From the NCBI GenBank assembly GCA_016710685.1, contig JADJVC010000001.1, positions 186,001-250,000 on the forward strand: a DNA stretch of 64,000 bases. The letters are read 5' to 3'. This document shows, piece after piece, positions 1 to 6,858 of this stretch. A program made the translations under genes and the position numbers. The DNA comes from Flavobacteriales bacterium (GTDB taxonomy: Bacteria; Bacteroidota; Bacteroidia; Flavobacteriales_F; PHOS-HE28). Under the pieces are notes generated by a model. That model was not told the DNA's origin. It worked only from the letters and a program-made list of their open reading frames with translations, and did not search any database. Within the stretch, counting starts at the first letter, position 1, and the number at the start of each line of letters is the position of its first letter.

Positions 1-12
1 ATCTTTCCCCCC

Positions 13-621
13 ATGTCCATCACATTGATCATCATTGCCATTACCGCCGTGGTTTCGTTCGGCGCCTTAAATAACCCCGAGCTGTTCTCCAAACTGCTGT
101 TCCAACCTTTCGTGATGCACGACAAGGACAGTTGGTACCGCTTCATTTCGCACGGCTTCGTCCATGGCAGCATCATGCACTTGGCGGTAAACATGTACGT
201 GCTCTGGATGTTTGGCACCGCCGTGGAAGATGCTTACGCCATCGGCACCGGAATGCCACATACCGTGTACCTTGTTCTTTACCTCGGAGGCATTGTGCTG
301 AGTTCCATTCCCGGCTATTTCAAGCACCGCCACGATCCGGAGTACCGGGCCGTTGGTGCGTCAGGTGCCACTTCCGCCGTGGTGTTCTCCTTTATTTTGC
401 TACATCCCGACACGAAGCTCATGCTCATTTTCCTGCCTATTCCCATGGCCGCTTGGATCTTCGGCGGCCTTTATCTGGCTTATGAATGGTACATGAGCAA
501 AAAGGGCAGGGACGGAATTGCGCACGACGCGCACTATTTCGGTGCGCTGTTCGGCATCGCGTTCACGGCCATCATCATTCCCGGAACGGTAAGCCATTTC
601 ATCAACGCGGTGGGCTTTTGA
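13..621 (+). CDS. Rhomboid-family intramembrane serine protease
   Basis: Predicted rhomboid protease that cleaves transmembrane substrates within the inner membrane. The 202-residue protein is mostly hydrophobic. It shows the oxyanion HxxxN element (His56, Asn60) after the first segment, the catalytic GASG motif with Ser117, and the AHxxGxxxG helix with His174 as the likely second member of the Ser/His dyad. The length fits the compact bacterial rhomboid core with no extra soluble domain. It begins 12 bases into the window, so any upstream partner is not visible. The next gene starts three bases after its stop, which suggests an operon with the phosphatase and aminotransferase that follow. 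Substrates cannot be inferred. Confidence 0.9.
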   Translation: MSITLIIIAITAVVSFGALNNPELFSKLLFQPFVMHDKDSWYRFISHGFVHGSIMHLAVNMYVLWMFGTAVEDAYAIGTGMPHTVYLVLYLGGIVLSSIPGYFKHRHDPEYRAVGASGATSAVVFSFILLHPDTKLMLIFLPIPMAAWIFGGLYLAYEWYMSKKGRDGIAHDAHYFGALFGIAFTAIIIPGTVSHFINAVGF

Positions 622-624
622 AAA

Positions 625-1116
625 ATGGGCCAAGGCGCGGTATTTCTTGACAGGGACGGGGTGTTGAACCGCGAACGCGGCGCGCATACTTGGCGTCTGG
701 AGGATTTTGAAGTGCTGCCCGGGGTGGCCGAAGCCGTAAATGCCATACATGCCGCAGGAATGCGCGCCATCGTGATCACCAACCAAAGCGGAATAGCACT
801 GGGCCTTTACAGCCATGCCGACGTTGCCAAGGTGCATGCCTATCTTCACCGGCACCTTGCCCAACAGGGCGCGGAACTGGACGCCGTGTACTACTGCCCA
901 CATCACCCCGACCATGGCCGATGCCTCTGCCGCAAGCCCGCTGGCCTGCTGTTCGAACGTGCTATCGCGCGGTTCAGCATAGATCCCGCATTGGCTGTGA
1001 TGGTGGGTGACAAACCACGAGACATCGAGGCTGCGGCAAGTGTCGGCATCCATGGGATCTTGGTCACCGCCAACGCGCCCCTGCTGGACATCCTGAAAAA
1101 CGAAGTGATCAACTGA
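625..1116 (+). CDS. HAD-family heptose-bisphosphate phosphatase-like protein (GmhB/HisB-N type)
   Basis: A 163-residue HAD phosphatase of the GmhB/HisB-N group. The nucleophile motif DRDGVLN gives Asp9 and Asp11, motif II is TNQS (52-55), and motif III/IV is VGDKPRDI with Asp129 and Asp133. A CxH...CxC zinc loop (Cys91, His93, Cys100, Cys102) is diagnostic of D-glycero-D-manno-heptose 1,7-bisphosphate 7-phosphatases. The family removes the C7 phosphate in ADP-heptose synthesis for lipopolysaccharide core. No other heptose gene lies in the window, so the substrate is a family-based inference. Its stop codon overlaps the start of the next gene by one base, indicating translational coupling. Confidence 0.85.
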   Translation: MGQGAVFLDRDGVLNRERGAHTWRLEDFEVLPGVAEAVNAIHAAGMRAIVITNQSGIALGLYSHADVAKVHAYLHRHLAQQGAELDAVYYCPHHPDHGRCLCRKPAGLLFERAIARFSIDPALAVMVGDKPRDIEAAASVGIHGILVTANAPLLDILKNEVIN

Positions 1117-1964
1117 TGGCCGTATACGTGGACCTCAACGGTAATTTGTATCCCGCGGATAAGCCCGTAATGGGTCTGGACAACCGGGCATACCATTATG
1201 GCGACGGCGTGTTCGAGACGATGCGCATGGTGCGTGGGAAAACCTGCTTCCTGGACGCACACTGGGCCAGGCTTGTAGAAGGGTTGAAGGTGCTGCACAT
1301 CGATATGCCACGTGGACTTGATCCTGAAAAACTGAAGGCCCGGTTGTTGGATCTTTCCGAGCGCAACGGAATGCCGAATGCCCGCTGCAGGCTCACCGTG
1401 TTCCGCGATTCGCCCGGATTCTTCCGGCCCATGCGCAACGATGGAGCATACACGATCGAAATGACCGCCGTTGACCGGGACGCGTACATTCTAAACGAGC
1501 GCGGCTTCACGGTGGACCTTTATCCCGTGATGCGTAAGCCCGTGAACATGCTATCCGTTCACAAAACGTTGGATTCCCAACTCTACATCATGGCCAGCTT
1601 GTGGGCCATCGACCAACACTTGGACGATTGTTTACTCCAGAACGACCGTGGCAACATCATTGAAAGCAGCTCAGGGAACATCTTCATCGTGAGCAACGGC
1701 GTGTTGTATACACCTTCGTTGGACGACGGCTGCTTGGGTGGCATAATGCGCATGCAGATCATCAACATCGCGTTGGAAAACGGCATCAAGGTGTACGAGT
1801 GTTCCTTGAACCCGCAAAACCTGCTCGCTGCCGATGAGCTTTTCTTCACCAATGCCGCGCAAGGCGTACAATGGGTGGGCGCTTACCGCACAAAGCGATA
1901 TGCGCACCGCATGGCATTGACGTTGCAGGACCTGTTGGTGAAGAAAGTGCTTGCGACCGTGTAA
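1116..1964 (+). CDS. PLP-dependent class IV aminotransferase
   Basis: A 282-residue fold-type IV PLP enzyme. The likely Schiff-base lysine is Lys150 in SVHKTLDS and the cofactor-anchoring glutamate is Glu183 in NIIESSSGN. The DNRAYHYGDGVFET block near residues 22-35 is the usual N-terminal signature. This group includes branched-chain and D-amino-acid aminotransferases and aminodeoxychorismate lyase, and sequence alone does not separate them here. A clear BCAT-type ilvE lies elsewhere in the window (8724-9794), so this copy more likely has another role, such as aminodeoxychorismate lyase or D-amino-acid metabolism. Its ATG overlaps the upstream TGA. It converges with yqgE. Confidence 0.85.
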   Translation: MAVYVDLNGNLYPADKPVMGLDNRAYHYGDGVFETMRMVRGKTCFLDAHWARLVEGLKVLHIDMPRGLDPEKLKARLLDLSERNGMPNARCRLTVFRDSPGFFRPMRNDGAYTIEMTAVDRDAYILNERGFTVDLYPVMRKPVNMLSVHKTLDSQLYIMASLWAIDQHLDDCLLQNDRGNIIESSSGNIFIVSNGVLYTPSLDDGCLGGIMRMQIINIALENGIKVYECSLNPQNLLAADELFFTNAAQGVQWVGAYRTKRYAHRMALTLQDLLVKKVLATV

Positions 1965-2031
1965 CGGAAATACGGGAAGTGCGAATTCCCGTGCCGAGAA
2001 TTGTTGCGGCCCACCTTGCAGCGGCGATTCC

Positions 2032-2628
2032 TTAATTCTGCGTAGGGTCCTCGGGGAAGTTTGCCAGCGGCGAAAATTCCGGCCCCATGCCACGCAAGAT
2101 GCCTTTCCATAGATCGGACTCGCGCCCGCCCATGATGTTTTTGCGATCGGCGGGATGCACCAGCCAGGAGCGTCGGTCCATTTCCGATTCGAGCTGGCCG
2201 GCGTCCCAACCGCTGTAACCCACGAAAAAGCGGACATGCTTGGCCAGCTTGGGGTCTTCCGTGAGCACCGCCCGCATCTGGTCGATGTCGCCGCCCATAC
2301 GAACTTGGTCCACCACTTCCACGCTGCCTTCAATACGGGGTCCCAACGTGTGTAGATAGAACAAACTGTTGCTTTCAACAGGCCCGCCAATGCCCACACG
2401 TGAGTTGATGTGGGGCATGTCCTTCAAGAGGTCATCCACCTTCATATCGATGCGGCGGTTCAGCACAAAACCGAACGAGCCTTCGTCATCATGGGTGCAG
2501 AGCAACACTACGGACCGGCGGAAATACGGGTCGGACAAGTATGGGTTGCCCAACAGCAACCGCCCACGTGCCGGTGGCATAGGGTTGTCGGGGTCTAGTT
2601 CAAGCGGGTCGTTCGGCATCTGCGGCAC
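2032..2628 (-). CDS. yqgE: YqgE/AlgH family protein (DUF179)
   Basis: A 198-residue member of the YqgE/AlgH family. The family signature is clear: GRLLLGNPYLSDPYFRRSVV near residues 22-41, followed by LLCTHDDEGSFGFVLNRR and a C-terminal block with FFVGYSGWDAGQLESE. The protein is widespread in Bacteroidota and Proteobacteria. Its biochemical role is not settled, and it has been linked to transcriptional control of alginate genes only in pseudomonads. It is soluble with no signal peptide. It is transcribed divergently from pdxH, with 66 bases between the two start codons, and converges with the class IV aminotransferase. Confidence 0.88.
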   Translation of the reverse strand: MPQMPNDPLELDPDNPMPPARGRLLLGNPYLSDPYFRRSVVLLCTHDDEGSFGFVLNRRIDMKVDDLLKDMPHINSRVGIGGPVESNSLFYLHTLGPRIEGSVEVVDQVRMGGDIDQMRAVLTEDPKLAKHVRFFVGYSGWDAGQLESEMDRRSWLVHPADRKNIMGGRESDLWKGILRGMGPEFSPLANFPEDPTQN

Positions 2629-2694
2629 TAAAAATAGGGGAACGGATTTGACCCATGGGAAGATAACTTCGCGCCACTAATTCAACTGAAGGTA

Positions 2695-3339
2695 ATGGAA
2701 GGTGAAAAGAATGTGGATGTGCGTACCGACTATGGAAATATGTCGTTGACGGAAAACGTTGCGGGCATGGACCCGATGGAATTGTTCAGCACGTGGTTGT
2801 CGGAAGCGGAAAAGGACGGTTGCCCGGACCACAATGCCATGGTGCTGGCCACCGTGGGCAGTGCAAGCCTAAGTAACCGCGTAGTGCTGTTACGTTCATT
2901 CAGCGACAAAGGCCTGGTATTCCACACCAACTACAACAGCCGAAAGGCGATGGACATTGAACGGGATGCGCGCGCTGCAGCCACATTTTTTTGGCCGAAG
3001 TTGCAGCGGCAAGTACGGTTTGAAGGGAAAGCGGAACGGGCAACGGCACAAGAAAGTGATGCCTATTTCGCAAGCCGCCCGCGTGAAAGCCGAATTGCCG
3101 CATGGAGCAGCGACCAAAGCAGAATAACTGAAAGCCGCGAAGCGATAGAAGATCGCTATGATCGTTGGGCTGAGCGCTTTGAAGGCAAGGATGTTCCGCG
3201 TCCCGATCACTGGGGCGGCATCATTCTGCGCCCTGTGCGCATCGAATTATGGCAGGGGCGCAACAGCCGCATACACGACCGCCTTGCCTACGAACGCTTC
3301 CCTGATGGGACGTGGCAGCGCATGCGCTTGCAGCCTTAG
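2695..3339 (+). CDS. pdxH: Pyridoxamine 5'-phosphate oxidase
   Basis: FMN-dependent oxidase that converts pyridoxine or pyridoxamine 5'-phosphate to pyridoxal 5'-phosphate, the last step of B6 salvage. The 214-residue length is typical. Recognisable blocks are the FMN-binding SNRVVLLRSFSDKGLVFHTN region, NSRKAMDIE, WPKLQRQVRFEG, and the C-terminal WQRMRLQP that closes essentially all PdxH proteins. The start lies just upstream of MEGEKNVDVR; a few N-terminal residues are uncertain. The gene is monocistronic with a strong terminator immediately downstream. Confidence 0.93.
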   Translation: MEGEKNVDVRTDYGNMSLTENVAGMDPMELFSTWLSEAEKDGCPDHNAMVLATVGSASLSNRVVLLRSFSDKGLVFHTNYNSRKAMDIERDARAAATFFWPKLQRQVRFEGKAERATAQESDAYFASRPRESRIAAWSSDQSRITESREAIEDRYDRWAERFEGKDVPRPDHWGGIILRPVRIELWQGRNSRIHDRLAYERFPDGTWQRMRLQP

Positions 3340-3355
3340 TACAATTGTGCTTTGC

Positions 3356-3390
3356 AAGAAGAAGCCCCGTCGACAGCGGGGCTTCTTCTT
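3356..3390 (+). terminator. Rho-independent terminator of pdxH
   Basis: A near-perfect inverted repeat has left arm aagaagaagccccg and right arm cggggcttcttctt around a seven-base loop. It starts 17 bases after the pdxH stop. The A-rich and T-rich arm ends would allow it to act on both strands. Confidence 0.85.
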
Positions 3391-3422
3391 GCCATGTGAA
3401 GTGGTGTAATGGCCAGAACGCA

Positions 3423-3450
3423 GAAGACCCCCGAGTTCATCGGGGGTCTT
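3423..3450 (-). terminator. Terminator downstream of the bTHX gene
   Basis: The inverted repeat aagacccccg / cgggggtctt surrounds a short loop and lies 22 bases beyond the stop codon of the minus-strand bTHX gene. It sits back to back with the pdxH terminator, so the two separate the convergent transcripts. Confidence 0.75.
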
Positions 3451-3472
3451 TGCTTCTGTAGCGTACGGCCGC

Positions 3473-3718
3473 TTACTTCTTCTTGGCGGCTGCTTTCTTC
3501 TTTGGCGCCGCCTTCTTGGCTGCTGCCTTTTTTGGCGCTGCCTTTTTAGCGGCCGCCTTTTTCGGCGCTGCTTTTTTGGCGGTTGCCTTTTTCTTCGGCG
3601 CTGCTTTTTTGGCGGCTGCCTTCTTGGCGGCCATTACCGTGCGCTTGGCAGGGCGGGCCTTACCTGTGCTGCCTACGGCGCGCTTTCCTTTCTTCGTCTT
3701 CATGTCACCTTTACCCAT
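3473..3718 (-). CDS. Ribosomal protein bTHX-like with a histone H1-like Lys/Ala-rich tail
   Basis: An 81-residue, extremely basic protein. Residues 1-26 (MGKGDMKTKKGKR... GKARPAKR) match the short 30S protein bTHX found in Bacteroidota, which normally starts MGKGDKKTKRGK and stops after about 25-35 residues. Here a second half (residues 30-81) follows, made of AAKKAAPKK-type repeats like those of bacterial histone H1-like proteins. The composition suggests nucleic-acid binding. Whether the protein sits in the ribosome, on the nucleoid or both is not decided by sequence. The gene stands alone with its own -7 promoter box upstream and a terminator downstream. The repeated codons also make the locus prone to length variation. 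Confidence 0.75.
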   Translation of the reverse strand: MGKGDMKTKKGKRAVGSTGKARPAKRTVMAAKKAAAKKAAPKKKATAKKAAPKKAAAKKAAPKKAAAKKAAPKKKAAAKKK

Positions 3719-3743
3719 TTTCTGGAGTGTTTAGGATTTGGAT

Positions 3744-3751
3744 CAAATGTA
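3744..3751 (-). promoter_or_regulatory. Bacteroidota -7 promoter box for the bTHX gene
   Basis: On the minus strand the octamer TACATTTG matches the Bacteroidota sigma-A -7 consensus TAnnTTTG. It lies 25 bases upstream of the bTHX start codon. No TTG is present at the expected -33 distance, so only the -7 element is supported. Confidence 0.5.
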
Positions 3752-3960
3752 TCCGAGCGCTATAACGCGGCGTTGGATTACAGGGTTTCATTTCTCCACG
3801 GTTCCATGTTGAGAAACGTTGTGAGTTCTGCTTTGTGCTTTTGATCGAAGCGCGGAATGTGCCGCCATTGCTAAAGTGTTTTCGAAGTGGTGGGACGAGG
3901 TACGCGTGAGTTCACACTGCCTGGTTTTTCTTCTTCACGAAATTCACTTACTGAATAGTC

Positions 3961-4653
3961 TCATTGCGGCATTGCATCCCGTTCTTCTTGATCGAACCGG
4001 GCCTCCAACGCAATTGCGGATTGCACGGTCTTCCTTGCCCAAGCCAGTTTCAGTGCATCGAGTTCATGTTGAGGCAAGCGCCATTCTACATCACTCTGTC
4101 GCAGGCGCTGCATTACCGTGTACAACGTGATCGCCACGGCTACTGAAATGTTGTAGCTCTCCGTAAAGCCGTGCATGGGGATGCGCAGGTTCAGGTCGGC
4201 CGCGCTTTGCATGGTTTCGCTGATGCCGGTAAGCTCGGTGCCGAAGCAGAAGGCGAGCGGTTTGTCCAGTGGAATGTTCTCTGGTGTGTAGGATCCTTCA
4301 GCCGGTGTGGTGGCCACCACCAAGTATCCGCGTTCCTTCAACGCCTTTGCGCAAACGGTGCTGTTATCCGCCTCCTTGTCGCGGTAGCGGTGCATATCTG
4401 TCCACTTCGATGAACCCAATGTTACGTCTGGATTCACTGTGTATTTGTTGCGGTTTTCGATGATGTGCAGGTCCTGTACACCGAGCAGTTCGGCTGTGCG
4501 CACCACCGCGCTGGCGTTGTGCGGCTGGTAGATATCCTCCAGCACCACCGTGACATGGCGCGTGCGATCCGGCGCGATGCGGTCGAACAGGGCGCGCTTG
4601 TTTTCGGAAATGAATTCGGCGAGCTGGGCGTAGCGTTTTGCGTCGGTGGCCAT
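3961..4653 (-). CDS. trmH: tRNA (guanosine-2'-O-)-methyltransferase, SpoU/TrmH family
   Basis: SPOUT-fold RNA 2'-O-methyltransferase, most likely acting on G18 of tRNAs. All three family motifs are present in this 230-residue protein: motif 1 NASAVVRTAE (46-55) with Arg52, motif 2 FGTELTGIS (137-145), and motif 3 IPMHGFTESYNISVA (158-172), which builds the knotted SAM site. The C-terminal helical extension also fits TrmH rather than the rRNA enzyme TrmH/RlmB type. The gene is transcribed alone. The 240 bases between it and bTHX contain no other gene I can support. Confidence 0.88.
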   Translation of the reverse strand: MATDAKRYAQLAEFISENKRALFDRIAPDRTRHVTVVLEDIYQPHNASAVVRTAELLGVQDLHIIENRNKYTVNPDVTLGSSKWTDMHRYRDKEADNSTVCAKALKERGYLVVATTPAEGSYTPENIPLDKPLAFCFGTELTGISETMQSAADLNLRIPMHGFTESYNISVAVAITLYTVMQRLRQSDVEWRLPQHELDALKLAWARKTVQSAIALEARFDQEERDAMPQ

Positions 4654-4655
4654 GG

Positions 4656-4738
4656 GTTGGTCGCGTGTTATGGGTTACGCGTTGCGCGTTACGTGTTATG
4701 GGTTACGTGTTTCGCGTTACGTGTTGCGTGTTGTGTGC
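4656..4738 (+). repeat. Degenerate tandem GTTACGYGTT-type repeat
   Basis: About 80 bases between HU and trmH consist almost entirely of variants of gttacgcgtt, gttacgtgtt, gttatgggtt and gttgcgcgtt. This is a low-complexity array with a period near ten. It begins immediately upstream of the trmH start codon and so occupies its 5' region. Confidence 0.7.
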
Positions 4739-4790
4739 CTGCCTACCGCAGTTTCCTACTGGGGGGTAAGTTTCATATAGGTGCAAAAGA

Positions 4791-4817
4791 AAAGGTCCCC
4801 CGTTACCGGAGGACCTG
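4791..4817 (-). terminator. Terminator downstream of the HU gene
   Basis: The arms aggtcccccg and ccggaggacct fold into a GC-rich hairpin with a small bulge, 20 bases beyond the HU stop codon. On the minus strand it is followed by a TTTTCTTTT run, as expected for an intrinsic terminator. Confidence 0.7.
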
Positions 4818-4837
4818 TTCACTTTGCAAGTTGTGAA

Positions 4838-5116
4838 TTACTTCACTTTCTTGGCCAGGTCTGCACCGGCTTTGAACTTCACCACCTTCTTAGCGGCGAT
4901 TTTGATCTCTTTGCCAGTTTGTGGGTTGCGGCCCTTACGTGCGGCACGCTTGGTGATGCTGAAGGTACCGAAGCCCACGAGAGCTACGCGGTCACCTTTC
5001 TTCAACGCCTTGGTGGTGTTGGTCACGAAGGCATCCAGGGCACGCTTTGCGTCTGCCTTGGAGATCTTAGCCTCAGCGGCCATCGATTCGATCAATTCTG
5101 CTTTGTTCAATCCCAT
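4838..5116 (-). CDS. HU-family nucleoid DNA-binding protein
   Basis: A 92-residue HU protein that bends and compacts DNA as a dimer. It starts MGLNKAELIESMAAEAKISKADAKRAL..., with the beta-arm containing GRNPQTGKEIKI and the GFGTF turn. An upstream in-frame extension exists, but it lacks similarity and crosses the promoter described next, so the start at 5116 is preferred. The minus-strand sequence before the ATG is A-rich rather than Shine-Dalgarno-like, typical of the phylum. The gene is monocistronic with a clear promoter and terminator. Confidence 0.93.
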   Translation of the reverse strand: MGLNKAELIESMAAEAKISKADAKRALDAFVTNTTKALKKGDRVALVGFGTFSITKRAARKGRNPQTGKEIKIAAKKVVKFKAGADLAKKVK

Positions 5117-5158
5117 GTTCTTTTGGTTTTTGAGTGTTGGTTGGTTTCGGACTCGGTA

Positions 5159-5188
5159 CAAATGTATTCGGATAAGCAGTGTGGACAA
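5159..5188 (-). promoter_or_regulatory. Promoter of the HU gene (TTG-N19-TACATTTG)
   Basis: On the minus strand a TTG at 5188-5186 is followed after exactly 19 bases by TACATTTG at 5166-5159. This is a full match to the Bacteroidota consensus TTG-N19-TAnnTTTG. Transcription would begin near 5152, leaving a leader of about 35 bases. Confidence 0.8.
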
Positions 5189-5300
5189 GGGTTTCAGGCG
5201 GTTTGCCCGGAAAATGTTGAAAAAGCAGGGGGTTTGTTGATAAGTCGCCCGCAATCCTACTGGTACCAAGGGTTGCAGAAAACACCACTTGGGTAGTTTT

Positions 5301-6281
5301 TCATGCCTCGGAGACACCCGGAGATCGGCCCAAACGGACCATGTCCACTTGCCCGATGCCGTTTAGAAAATCCTTCGCTGACATGGTGCGCTTGCCTTCC
5401 ATTTGCACCTCCAGTAGTTCTAATTCCCCCTTTCCGCATTGCACGAGCAACTTATTCTCTTGCACGAACACGTGGCCTTGTTTTACATGGCGCTTGGCAA
5501 TGGAAGCGACGTGTGTCCGCAATACTTTCAGTTGCCGCGCGGGTTTGCCGGGTTCGTTCCAGGTGGTCCAAGCACCGGGGTACGGCGCCATACCGCGCAC
5601 CAGATCGTGGATGCGCCGTGCATCAAGGTCCCACTGGATCCGGCAATCGCTTGTGTTGATCTTCGGTGCAGCGTGCTTATCGTCGCCCGCGAATTGTGCT
5701 TGCGACACGGGTTCCATGGTGCCGTCGAAGATGTCCTTTACTGTGGCAACCAGCAATTCTGCGCCGATGACTTTTAAGCGATCGTGCAATGCGCCGGCGT
5801 TTTCATCTATGCCTATTTCCGTTTCGCGACGCAACAAAAGATCGCCCATATCGATCTCTTCTTGAATGAAGAAGGTGCTTACGCCGGTCTTCTTCTCCCC
5901 GTTGATAATGGCCCAATTGATCGGCGCGGCCCCGCGATAGTCCGGCAGCAGTGAGGCATGCAGGTTCAACGTTCCCAGCGCTGGTTTGCCCCACACCAGC
6001 TCAGGCAACATACGAAAGGCCACCACGATATAGAGCGTTGCATTCAGCTCATCGAGCTTGGCGAGGAATGCGGGGTCGCGCAATTTTTCCGGTTGAAGTA
6101 CGGGCAGGCCCAATTCCAAGGCACGCCTTTTCACATCGCTTTCACGGAGTTGGCGCCCACGGCCTGCTGGCCGGTCGGGTGCGGTAACCACCGCCGCGAC
6201 ATTGAAACCCGCGTGGACCAGCGCATCCAACGAAGCCGTGGCGAATTCCGGGGTGCCCATAAAGATGATCTTTCTATTCAT
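5301..6281 (-). CDS. fmt: Methionyl-tRNA formyltransferase
   Basis: Transfers a formyl group from 10-formyl-tetrahydrofolate to initiator Met-tRNA. The 326-residue length is normal. The formyltransferase domain opens with IIFMGTPEFA and contains NLHASLLPDYRGAAP with the catalytic Asn106 and His108, plus EEIDMGD with Asp144. The C-terminal OB-like domain (about 205-315) contains MAPYPGAWTTW. The start overlaps the 3' end of the mpg gene by 4 bases, so fmt is the last gene of a recQ-mpg-fmt minus-strand run. Confidence 0.94.
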   Translation of the reverse strand: MNRKIIFMGTPEFATASLDALVHAGFNVAAVVTAPDRPAGRGRQLRESDVKRRALELGLPVLQPEKLRDPAFLAKLDELNATLYIVVAFRMLPELVWGKPALGTLNLHASLLPDYRGAAPINWAIINGEKKTGVSTFFIQEEIDMGDLLLRRETEIGIDENAGALHDRLKVIGAELLVATVKDIFDGTMEPVSQAQFAGDDKHAAPKINTSDCRIQWDLDARRIHDLVRGMAPYPGAWTTWNEPGKPARQLKVLRTHVASIAKRHVKQGHVFVQENKLLVQCGKGELELLEVQMEGKRTMSAKDFLNGIGQVDMVRLGRSPGVSEA

Positions 6282-6858
6282 GTTTGATCAGGAATTTTGG
6301 CGCGGAACCGGTAGGGTAAAAGTGCGTCCGCCCCGGCGAAATCCACGCCGATGCGAGGGCCTGTAAGGATGGACTTGGGCGGTACGCGAATGCCTCTGTC
6401 TTCGATGTGGATGAGCTTTCCGAGCAGGTCAGTGCCCGACTGTGCGGTAACGATGCCGAGGGCTTGCGAGAGCGTGCCGGGGCCGCCTGTGGTGGGCTTG
6501 GCCATGTTGCGCCGCTTGGCCATGATGGCGATTCCGTCCAACGGTTTAACCGCGCGGACCAATACGGCTTGGGCGATACCTACTTCATTTGTTACCACGT
6601 TGAAGAGGTGATGGATGCCGTAGCAGAGGTAGACATATGCGAAACCGGGAGGACCATACATCACCTTGTTGCGGTCGGTCACTTTACCATTGTAAGTGTG
6701 TGAGGCACGTCGTTCGCCCCGGTATACGCCTCCGTTTCGGTGATGATGCCCGAGGTGGTGTTTTCGCCAACACGGGTCACGAGCACCATACCCAAGAGCT
6801 CCCGTGCAACAGCCACCACGTCCGGGTTGCTATAGAAGGTCCGAGGTAGTACGCTCAT
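6278..6858 (-). CDS. mpg: DNA-3-methyladenine (methylpurine) glycosylase, frameshifted
   Basis: Base-excision repair enzyme of the AAG/MPG family that removes alkylated purines. The reading frame is split. The first part (6858 to about 6710) encodes MSVLPRTFYSNPDVVAVARE... and ITETEAYTGAND, which includes the ETEAY motif holding the catalytic glutamate. The second part encodes RASHTYNGKVTDRNKVMYGPPG and the rest. Restoring one base at 6709/6710 (AAC GAC CGT) joins them into a 193-residue protein of normal family length. The start codon overlaps the recQ stop (ATGA). A sequencing indel is the simplest explanation; real inactivation is the alternative. Confidence 0.85.
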
